Shown in pieces: positions 6,445 to 13,540 of a stretch of 41,654 bases of DNA (the first letter of the stretch is position 1; each line of letters starts with the position of its first letter). The stretch is taken from NCBI GenBank assembly GCA_016235675.1, contig JACRJN010000013.1, forward strand, positions 1-41,654. The letters are read 5' to 3'. Source of the stretch: Candidatus Schekmanbacteria bacterium (GTDB taxonomy: Bacteria > SZUA-182). The notes beneath the pieces were generated by a model. The model searched no databases and had not been told where the DNA came from. It was given only the letters and a program-made list of their open reading frames with translations. A program made the translations under genes and the position numbers.

Positions 6445-7914
6445 TTACAAAAGCGTGGTTAACGACTTATAGGCTAAATCATAAAACACGCCGGGATTGA
6501 TTCCCATGTAAACGGTTATCGCTGCCATAACAAAGAGCATAAAGGCTAACAGCCCGGCTCCCTCTTTTTCAATCATTAATTCGGGAGACGGTTCGTGCAT
6601 ATACATCATAACCATTACACGCAAATAGTAATAGGCTGAAATAATGGCGTTTATAACACCCACCACCGCAAGCCAGATCATATTAGTCTTAATTGCCGCA
6701 GCAAACAGCCAGATTTTGCCCATAAACCCGCCGGTCGGCGGCACCCCCAGCATCGACATCACAAAGATACTCATGACCATGGCTGCCAGGGGGGAAACCT
6801 TGGCCAATCCTTTAAAATCATTATAATTATCGCCCCAGCGCCCACCCTCTTTACAGATATAAATTATAACTCCAAACGCTCCGACATTGGAAATTAAATA
6901 GACGATAAAGTAAAATACCACACTGACTACGCCCATCTCGCGGGAGACACCGGCGGCCACAATTCCCATCAGGGCATAGCCGATATGGGTGATACCCGAA
7001 TAAGCCAGCATTCTTTTAATATTTTCCTGCTTTAATGCCAGAAAATTGCCCAAACTCATGGTAAGCGCCGACAAAATTGCCATCACCGGCATCCAATGGC
7101 CGCTCAACGGATGCACAGCCACTACAAAAACCCGCAGGACCGCGGCCATCGGCGCTATTTTGGCGGCTGTAGCAATATAGGCCGTAATCGGCGTCGGCGC
7201 TCCTTCGTAAACATCGGGCAGCCACATATGAAAAGGCACCGCACCGATTTTGAAGCCGAATCCGGCTATCAATAGTATTACCCCGACCAATAACGCCGGA
7301 TCGGATTTAACCCCGGCTTTTACGATATAATCCTGTATCGCGTAGATGTTAAGCTGTCCGGTTATGCCATAAACCAGCGATATGCCGTACACCATAATCG
7401 CCGAAGCCAGTGAACCCATAAGGAAATATTTCATTGCCGCTTCGCTTGACCGCTCATCATGTACCATAAAGGCCGTCAGTACATAAGCCGGGATAGCCAG
7501 CAACTCCAGCCCCAGATAAATAGTGACCAGACTGATGCCGTCGCCGACCAGCAGGATGCCGACACAAGCAAACAACAATAGCACAAAATATTCGCCCCGC
7601 CACATATCGACTTTCTTAAAATAGGGAATCGAGATTACGATAACAAAGGCGGTAACGCTCAAGGTTAAAAATTTGAGGCAAATGGAGAAATAATCGACTG
7701 CTATCGATTTTGAGAAAACAATAAATTCCTGACCCCACTGAGGAACAGTAAACATCATCGCGATCAGCAAACCCAGCAATGATACCGCCGCCAGCATAAC
7801 CGGCTGCTCTTTTGGGCGTAAAAAATCCCAGGTAAAAACCAAAAGCGCAACGGCTGTGACGATAATCTCAGGCAATATATATAATGTATCTAACCATAAC
7901 TGCTGAGCAGTCAT
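6445..7914 (-). CDS. nuoN: NADH-quinone oxidoreductase subunit N
   Basis: A 489-residue antiporter-type membrane subunit of complex I with about 14 membrane segments. Key proton-channel residues are present: E137 in TM5 (LGLELLAIPAYV), K222 in TM7 (GFGFKIGAVPFHMWLPD) and K252 (ATAAKIAPMA). The motif WLPDVYEGAPTPITAYIATA is characteristic of NuoN rather than NuoM or NuoL. It is the last gene of the operon, as in most bacteria. It is separated from nuoM by 255 bp filled with two palindromic repeats, which is unusual for a complex I operon. Confidence 0.97.
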   Translation of the reverse strand: MTAQQLWLDTLYILPEIIVTAVALLVFTWDFLRPKEQPVMLAAVSLLGLLIAMMFTVPQWGQEFIVFSKSIAVDYFSICLKFLTLSVTAFVIVISIPYFKKVDMWRGEYFVLLLFACVGILLVGDGISLVTIYLGLELLAIPAYVLTAFMVHDERSSEAAMKYFLMGSLASAIMVYGISLVYGITGQLNIYAIQDYIVKAGVKSDPALLVGVILLIAGFGFKIGAVPFHMWLPDVYEGAPTPITAYIATAAKIAPMAAVLRVFVVAVHPLSGHWMPVMAILSALTMSLGNFLALKQENIKRMLAYSGITHIGYALMGIVAAGVSREMGVVSVVFYFIVYLISNVGAFGVIIYICKEGGRWGDNYNDFKGLAKVSPLAAMVMSIFVMSMLGVPPTGGFMGKIWLFAAAIKTNMIWLAVVGVINAIISAYYYLRVMVMMYMHEPSPELMIEKEGAGLLAFMLFVMAAITVYMGINPGVFYDLAYKSLTTLL

Positions 7915-7983
7915 ATCGGGAAACTCCTTGTTTTAATACCTGCCAACATAGTAGAACGTTTCATTAAAACATCTACATTCAAT

Positions 7984-8068
7984 TGTCATTGCGAGGCAGT
8001 CTTATCGCCGAAGCAATCTCGGAAGTGCCCGGTAGAATCGAGATTGCTTCGCTCCGCTCGCAATGACA
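7984..8068. repeat. Family A palindrome (hybrid arms) between nuoN and nuoM
   Basis: It starts TGTCATTGCGAGGCAGTCTT and ends CTCCGCTCGCAATGACA, with the same arm combination as at 5709-5789 but a different loop. Confidence 0.75.
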
Positions 8069-8073
8069 GGTTT

Positions 8074-8164
8074 GTAGCCCACCAAATTTGATGGCCTGAC
8101 ATTATTTATGCCGGTCAAATATTAGCCAGGAATAGTTTAAAATGGTGGGCAAAGCCCACCCTAC
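8074..8164. repeat. Family C repeat next to the nuoM stop codon
   Basis: It shares GGCCTGACATTATTTATGCC and the terminal GGGCAAAGCCCACCCTAC with the copies at 5593 and 37249. The right end lies about 8 nt beyond the nuoM stop codon. Confidence 0.75.
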
Positions 8165-8169
8165 TATTG

Positions 8170-9717
8170 CTACTTAGCCGACGACGGCCCTGATCGCATC
8201 ATCGCTACCAAATTTTCAACAGAGGGGTCAATAACGTCTAAGAAAGGCTTAGGATATAACCCGACCCAGAAAATCATAATCACCAATGGCACCAAAATCA
8301 TAACTTCCCTGAAATTTAAGTCTTTAAGCTTGTGGTTGGCCGGATTAGTTATTTCTCCCAGCATCGCCCGCTGAAAAAGCCAAAGCAGATAGGCCGAACA
8401 CCCTAATATCCCCAGAATGCAGACAATACCGAATGTCATGCTCACTTTAAATGTACCCATCAATATTAATAATTCGCCGACAAAACCGTTGAATCCCGGC
8501 GCCCCCATCGAGGAAAGCATGACAATTACGAAAAAGGTGGTATACCAGGGAATTTGTTTGAACAACCCGCCGTATTCGGTAATTAACCGGGTATGCCGAC
8601 GCTCATAAATCATGCCTATCATCAAAAAGAGCGCCCCAGTGCTTACTCCGTGATTCAGCATTTGGATTACACCGCCGCTGATACCCTGCTGGTTTAAAAC
8701 AAATATGCCCATCGTGATATAACCCATATGGCCGATACTGGAATAGGCAATCAATTTTTTCATATCCTCCTGATTGAAAGCCACCCATGAGGCATAAATA
8801 ATCGCGATGGCTGATAAAATCAGCGCAATATGTCCATATTCACGACAAGCATCGGGCAAAAGGGGCAAAGAGAAGCGGATAAACCCGTAAGTACCCATTT
8901 TTAAAAGAATTCCCGCCAAAATAACACTACCTACGGTCGGTGCATCGGTGTGGGCGTCCGGCAGCCAGGTATGAATAGGAAACATTGGCACCTTGACCGC
9001 AAACCCGACAAAGAGTGTCCAGAATACCCAGGCTTGAATCCCCATGGGGATGTTTACTTGATACAATTTTAATAAATCGAAGGTATATTCGGGATGGATA
9101 TTATACGCGATCGCGTAATTATGATAGTTGAAATATATTGCCATAATACCTAAAACCATGGGGAAACTGCCCACTATGGTAAAGATGAAAAATTTCAGGG
9201 TCGAATAAATCCGCCGGCTGCTTCCCCATATCCCGATGATTAAATACATCGGCGGGAGCATCGCTTCCCAGAAAACATAAAACAACAGCAAATCCAGGGC
9301 GACAAAAGTACCAAGCATACCGGTCTGCAATAACAGCAGGCAAATCATCAATTCCTTGACCTGGCTGGTTATGTCCCGCCAGCAGGCCAGGACTACCAAC
9401 ACCCCCATTAAAGTAGTCAGAATCACTAAAAACAAACTGATACCGTCAACCCCCAGATGATAACTGGAACCGATCGCTTTAAACCAGGCAAACTTTTCCA
9501 CAAATTGCATTTTGGCTGTATTTTGCCGGAAGCCGACTAAAAGAAATAAGGATATTACAAAATCCACCCCGGCAACAGCCAACGCGGCACAGCGTAACAG
9601 GGTTTGTCTTTTAGAATTTATCAACATTAAAAACAACGCCCCGATAGCCGGTAAAAATACCACTATGCTTAACAGGGGAAAGCCTATTGATTCTTTATAA
9701 CTTATAGAACCGAGCAC
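8170..9717 (-). CDS. nuoM: NADH-quinone oxidoreductase subunit M
   Basis: A 515-residue canonical NuoM, an antiporter-type proton channel of the complex I membrane arm. Visible landmarks: E151 in TM5 (LLLFYVFWEAMLPPMYLIIG), K242 in TM7 (FAVKVPMFPIHTWLPDAHTD) and K273 (AGILLKMGTYGF). The start is a GTG at 9717 with AGGAGT about 9 nt upstream. It lies between nuoL and nuoN as usual, but with repeats on both sides. The WEAMLPPMY and WLPDAHTDAPT signatures separate it from the two MrpD-like subunits encoded upstream. Confidence 0.97.
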   Translation of the reverse strand: MLGSISYKESIGFPLLSIVVFLPAIGALFLMLINSKRQTLLRCAALAVAGVDFVISLFLLVGFRQNTAKMQFVEKFAWFKAIGSSYHLGVDGISLFLVILTTLMGVLVVLACWRDITSQVKELMICLLLLQTGMLGTFVALDLLLFYVFWEAMLPPMYLIIGIWGSSRRIYSTLKFFIFTIVGSFPMVLGIMAIYFNYHNYAIAYNIHPEYTFDLLKLYQVNIPMGIQAWVFWTLFVGFAVKVPMFPIHTWLPDAHTDAPTVGSVILAGILLKMGTYGFIRFSLPLLPDACREYGHIALILSAIAIIYASWVAFNQEDMKKLIAYSSIGHMGYITMGIFVLNQQGISGGVIQMLNHGVSTGALFLMIGMIYERRHTRLITEYGGLFKQIPWYTTFFVIVMLSSMGAPGFNGFVGELLILMGTFKVSMTFGIVCILGILGCSAYLLWLFQRAMLGEITNPANHKLKDLNFREVMILVPLVIMIFWVGLYPKPFLDVIDPSVENLVAMMRSGPSSAK

Positions 9718-9744
9718 TTTTGATGACTCCTGTGATGATTCTCT

Positions 9745-9790
9745 GTAGGGTGGGCTGTGCCCACCAATTGGTGGGCACAGCCCACCCTAC
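9745..9790. repeat. Perfect 46-bp palindrome (short family C)
   Basis: The sequence from GTAGGGTGGG to CCCACCCTAC is its own reverse complement with no loop, centred on CCAATTGG. It lies about 28 bp past the nuoM start on the upstream side. Confidence 0.9.
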
Positions 9791-9835
9791 TAAATTCAAA
9801 TCGCCAATAAACATAAAATAATAATCAGCAAAAAC
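9791..9835 (-). pseudogene. Duplicated 3' tail of nuoL
   Basis: Read on the minus strand this encodes FLLIIILCLLAI and a stop, nearly the same as the NuoL C-terminus VLLIIILCLMAI. Together with the adjacent palindrome it duplicates about 80 bp of 10044-10125. It is not expressed as a protein on its own; it marks a past duplication between nuoL and nuoM. Confidence 0.8.
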
Positions 9836-9841
9836 ATCAAT

Positions 9842-9913
9842 TAATATCGTAGTCCCAGCCCTTTAGGGCTGATTTTCTAATATCGTAGTCCCAGCCCTTT
9901 AGGGCTGATTTTC
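9842..9913. repeat. Two tandem copies of a 36-bp unit (half of family B)
   Basis: Units at 9842-9877 and 9878-9913 are identical, each containing CGTAGTCCCAGCCCTTTAGG. Only one arm of the usual family B palindrome is present in each. A third, diverged B-like stretch follows at about 9991-10040. Confidence 0.85.
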
Positions 9914-10043
9914 ATGGCATTAGCCATGCAATAATGACTCACAAACGGTTAAATCTTCTCTATAATTCAATATCTCCCGGATGAACATACCTTTAGTCTC
10001 AGCCTAAGCTGAAAATGCGTGGCTAAAGCCACGGGACTACATT

Positions 10044-10080
10044 GCTGTGCCCACCAATTGGTGGGCACAGCCCACCCTAC
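10044..10080. repeat. Truncated copy of the perfect family C palindrome
   Basis: It is identical to 9754-9790 but lacks the first nine bases of that palindrome. It abuts the end of nuoL, whose stop codon is at 10086. Confidence 0.85.
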
Positions 10081-10085
10081 TAAAG

Positions 10086-12617
10086 TTAAATCGCCATTAA
10101 GCATAAAATAATAATCAGCAAAACACCGCTGATCATCGCCAGGGCATAATGCTGGAAAAATCCGGTCTGGGTACGGCGGGAGGCGGAGCCAAGAGAACTG
10201 ACCCCTTCAGCGGTTACATTAACTATTCCGTCTACAAAAGAACTGTCCAAAATGGCAAATACCTTACAAATGACTATATAAAATTTGGCTGTATAAGGCT
10301 GCCACGGCCCGCGTTCTTTCCAGGCGCGGGGCAAAATATATTTGTCCCATTTGGCTAGCGCGCTGCGCATATCGGCCAGCGGGAACCAGAGATACAACAT
10401 AAACTTAACAATAAACGAGTCGACAAAGCTGTCGACTACGGCAACCGGGCCGGTACATAAACGTCTGAATATATAATAAATCTGGTTAGTGTTGATAATA
10501 ACAAAATAGACAAATCTATCGAATACGGCCACCGGGCCGCAGCAAAAACGCTTGAAGAGGTGATACACCTTTTCATAATAATACCCGAACTGGCAATTTC
10601 CCGGCACTTCGATATGAAACCAGCCGAAACGCATACCGAGGATAAAATACATCCCCCCCAGCATAATCGCGGTACCGCCCCCCAACAGATTATGAATTAC
10701 CGCCGCCAGCGCATCGGGAGCGCCGTTACCGACCAAATAGAGGATGGGAATAGTGGATTTGGCCAGGCCTGCCGGGGCATGAACATTATAAATCATATGG
10801 TAGGCATGTGAACCGGGGTTAAAACCAAAAACCGCCAAGGCCGGCCCGATCAGGGTCTCCAGCATCCAGTTGGGACGCAATCCGATAAAGAGGATGGCAA
10901 AAGATACTAATATTATCGCTACGTGCATGGCCCGCGGCGGCGCTTCCACATCGGCATATTTTTCGGGACGCTTGCCCAGGCAGGTCAGGGCGAAAAGCTT
11001 CATGTTAGAGGCAAAGGTTCCCCCTGCCGTAATCATAAAAATGATCTCGGCCAGCTTTAGTTTATAATCCTTCACCCCGCCGCCCAAATGCGCCGAATGA
11101 TCATAAGCCTCCAGTATGGCGTGATGCAATAAAGTCTTGCTGGCAAACCCGTTGAAACAGGGAATACCGGCGATGCCGCAGGCCGCGATAAACAGCCCCA
11201 AGGCCACAATCGGCATATTCTTCCTCATCCCGCCCAGCTTATACATATCCAGTTCATGGGTGCGATAATACATGGCGCCGACGCCCAGGAACAAGGCGCA
11301 TTTGAATAAGGCATGATTAACCATATGATAAATCGACCCGGCCAATCCCATCGCCCCATCTGATCCCATATATGCGGCGCAGCCGATTCCCATAACGATA
11401 TAGCCCATCTGGCTGACGCTGTGGAAGGCCAGCATCCGCTTGGAGTTAGCGGTTATCAGTGCTGCCAACACCGCCAGGAACATACTGACGATACCCACCC
11501 AAATCACGGCGTAGCCGATATTACTCATAGTCGCCCACTGTTTGAGATATTGGGTAAGGGTAAAACTTTTGGGTAAAAATAATAAGCAAACCACCCGAAA
11601 AATGCCGTATGCGCCCGCCTTAATCATGGCTCCGGATAACAGAGCGCTGGCGGGAGTCGGCGCCACCGGATGGGCGGCGGGCAGCCAGATATGCTCTAAA
11701 AACACCCCGGCTTTGCCTCCAAAACCGATAATCATCAGGACGGCGATAATATACTTGGTAGCCGGGGTCATCCTTAAAGCTGCGGCATCGCTGATGGGCA
11801 GGATATTGACCGTACCGGTATACTTATAGAATAAGGTAATACCGGTCAGCAGGGTTAAACTGGAGATTACTCCCAGGTACAGATAAAGATTGGCTCCCCG
11901 CAGCGCGCCGGGGTCTTCTTTATGGGCTACCAGGGAATAAGGGAACAGAATCAAGCCTTCGAAAAAGAAAAACAGGCTTAAAAAATCACCGGTGAGCAAC
12001 ACCCCCAAATTCGCGCCTAAGGCGGAAAGCATAAAATAGTCGTAACGGGTGCGATTTTCCTCAATGGTCATATACCCGATGGCATAGATACCGGATAATA
12101 TCCACAGAAAATTGGTAACGTAGGCCACAGTCAGGGCCGCAGCATCCACCCGGAAGGTAAAATCGAAGCCCGGCAAAAATTTATAGGCGCAATAAATGCC
12201 TTGATATAATTTCCCGTTTAGGCTTATGCCGTTGACAACCGGCCCGTACATCAGGATTAACAAAAGCATGGTCAGGGTACAGGTACCTACCACCACGCAA
12301 TTGCGCTGTTTATCATTTTCTTTGCGGGATACGGCAATCAGCCCCCCGATCAGGGGAAGCAGTATCGCCCACAACGGCAGATTCGCGGTCCAGGAAATTT
12401 TAGCGGTCACCGGCCCGGCTATCTGGCTGTGATGTTCCTCATGCGCACCATTGTGACTTGCGGCTGCATTATGTCCCGGCTGTCCCTGCTTGACGGCATG
12501 TACGGCATGTTCTTCAGCCGAAACGCTGGTTATCCCAGATTGCCCAAATAGCGCAAAATAAACAGCCAGTATTAATGACAAGCCTACAAATAAGGTTAAA
12601 GCTTTTCTCTTGCTCAC
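10086..12617 (-). CDS. nuoL: Enlarged NADH-quinone oxidoreductase subunit L (antiporter subunit with extended lateral-helix region)
   Basis: An 843-residue protein, against about 610-650 for a usual NuoL. Residues 1-34 resemble a signal peptide (SITSVSA-EE-type end); 35-66 are His-rich (HNAAASHNGAHEEHHS). The antiporter core spans about 78-585, with E220 (FFFFEGLILFPYS), K302 (GFGGKAGVFLEHIWLP), K333 (GAMIKAGAYG), K393 and K439. A membrane segment at about 644-663 is followed by the lateral-helix region (676-815), which is much longer than usual and contains a 29-residue tandem repeat (G694-P695/D700 and G723-P724/D729). The C-terminus (VDGIVN, then RRTQTGFFQHYALAM) is the NuoL-specific final helix. 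The core is MrpD-like. Two conserved motif positions differ: FLEH for FPxH, and WLPAAH for WLPDAH. GTG start with GAGGAA upstream. Confidence 0.9.
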   Translation of the reverse strand: MSKRKALTLFVGLSLILAVYFALFGQSGITSVSAEEHAVHAVKQGQPGHNAAASHNGAHEEHHSQIAGPVTAKISWTANLPLWAILLPLIGGLIAVSRKENDKQRNCVVVGTCTLTMLLLILMYGPVVNGISLNGKLYQGIYCAYKFLPGFDFTFRVDAAALTVAYVTNFLWILSGIYAIGYMTIEENRTRYDYFMLSALGANLGVLLTGDFLSLFFFFEGLILFPYSLVAHKEDPGALRGANLYLYLGVISSLTLLTGITLFYKYTGTVNILPISDAAALRMTPATKYIIAVLMIIGFGGKAGVFLEHIWLPAAHPVAPTPASALLSGAMIKAGAYGIFRVVCLLFLPKSFTLTQYLKQWATMSNIGYAVIWVGIVSMFLAVLAALITANSKRMLAFHSVSQMGYIVMGIGCAAYMGSDGAMGLAGSIYHMVNHALFKCALFLGVGAMYYRTHELDMYKLGGMRKNMPIVALGLFIAACGIAGIPCFNGFASKTLLHHAILEAYDHSAHLGGGVKDYKLKLAEIIFMITAGGTFASNMKLFALTCLGKRPEKYADVEAPPRAMHVAIILVSFAILFIGLRPNWMLETLIGPALAVFGFNPGSHAYHMIYNVHAPAGLAKSTIPILYLVGNGAPDALAAVIHNLLGGGTAIMLGGMYFILGMRFGWFHIEVPGNCQFGYYYEKVYHLFKRFCCGPVAVFDRFVYFVIINTNQIYYIFRRLCTGPVAVVDSFVDSFIVKFMLYLWFPLADMRSALAKWDKYILPRAWKERGPWQPYTAKFYIVICKVFAILDSSFVDGIVNVTAEGVSSLGSASRRTQTGFFQHYALAMISGVLLIIILCLMAI

Positions 12618-12633
12618 TGCAATTTATTCCTCT

Positions 12634-12801
12634 GTAGTTGCCCAATTCATTGGGCACAACCCACCCTACTGGTAGCACAGGCATCCTGCCTGTGTATTGC
12701 GGCATAGCATGGAAGCTCTTGATTTAACCCACCACTTCCAGTAATTGTACCGTTTTTGTGTGGGCGTTGCCCACATCACAGGCAAGATGCCTGTGCTACC
12801 A
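12634..12801. repeat. Mosaic of palindromic repeats (families H, C and I)
   Basis: At 12638-12668 a family H arm (TAGTTGCCCAATTCATTGGG) is joined directly to a family C end (CCCACCCTAC). At 12671-12693 and 12777-12801, GTAGCACAGGCATCCTGCC and GGCAAGATGCCTGTGCTAC form a long inverted repeat around an 83-bp interior. No gene is seen in it. Confidence 0.65.
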
Positions 12802-12814
12802 TTCTCTTGCTGTG

Positions 12815-12871
12815 CTGTCAGGAGTTACCTCCTGACAGCTTTTTTTAACGTTTGATAGCGAATTGGTATTA
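12815..12871. repeat. Family E hairpin plus one family K arm
   Basis: GCTGTCAGGAGTTA faces ACCTCCTGACAGC, followed by the K arm ending TAGCGAATTGGTATTA. The arm ends on the stop codon of the neighbouring 177-residue gene. Confidence 0.7.
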
Positions 12872-13402
12872 ATGCTCCCCCATACCCAATATCCCATAGG
12901 TCATTAAAGAAACGCCCAATCCGGCTTTCAGCAAAAACTTGATAAATCCCCAGATATTGGGTTCGTGGTAATGTGCCAGCGTTGAATTCTGCTCCATAAT
13001 AAACATCGCTAATACCAAAATCACTAACACCTTATCCAGCATGGTCGGCTGCGGATGATGCCCTCCATGATCCGCACTTTCAGGCGGTTGTGCATGTGCC
13101 GCCGCTTCATGTCCCCCTAATTGGGTCATGCGCTGTAAATTCTGCTCTTTGGCCGCGATATGGTGTCCTTTTAAAAACTGCGTCACGCGGTAAACACAAA
13201 ATATCAACAGCAACCAATAAATAAAATAACCGGCAGGCGCCCCGTGATGTTCCGGGTTATGGGCAGCGGAAGGCTTTTCGTGCTTTGCCGCGTTATGTGT
13301 TTCGGCCTGTGCGCTCTGATGATATGCGACAATTTCCATCCCGCAAAAAATAATCATAATCAGCAAACAAATTGCCGGAATAAATTTTTTTACTTTACTC
13401 AT
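12869..13402 (-). CDS. His-rich membrane protein of unknown function inside the complex I operon
   Basis: A 177-residue protein that I do not recognise. It has about four hydrophobic segments (8-28, 58-77, 121-137, 151-173) and 16 histidines, mostly in two hydrophilic loops at 28-53 (YHQSAQAETHNAAKHE, NPEHHG) and 98-116 (GHEAAAHAQPPES, DHGGHH). It is not a NuoA/J/K homologue by any motif that I can see. It lies between the second extra antiporter gene and nuoL on the same strand with no separate promoter apparent, so co-expression with the complex is likely. Its N-terminus (MSK, basic, hydrophobic, then His-rich) resembles that of the NuoL protein. A new accessory subunit or metal-binding assembly factor is possible; both are inferences. 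Confidence 0.8.
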   Translation of the reverse strand: MSKVKKFIPAICLLIMIIFCGMEIVAYHQSAQAETHNAAKHEKPSAAHNPEHHGAPAGYFIYWLLLIFCVYRVTQFLKGHHIAAKEQNLQRMTQLGGHEAAAHAQPPESADHGGHHPQPTMLDKVLVILVLAMFIMEQNSTLAHYHEPNIWGFIKFLLKAGLGVSLMTYGILGMGEH

Positions 13403-13415
13403 ATTTTCCCTAATC

Positions 13416-13510
13416 AGGCTCCAGGCTTTGGGCTTCAGGCTTCAGGGACAGAAAGAGACTCTCCTCCTGGAGGGTATTTGAATTAGCCCAAAGCCCGAAG
13501 CCTGGAGCCT
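13416..13510. repeat. Inverted repeat (family L) between two operon genes
   Basis: AGGCTCCAGGCTTTGGGCTT at the left faces a right arm ending GAAGCCTGGAGCCT. The arms are purine- and pyrimidine-biased and enclose about 45 bp. It fills most of the 138-bp gap. Confidence 0.7.
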
Positions 13511-13540
13511 AATATAAACTTCTATGTCCCCAACAGACTA

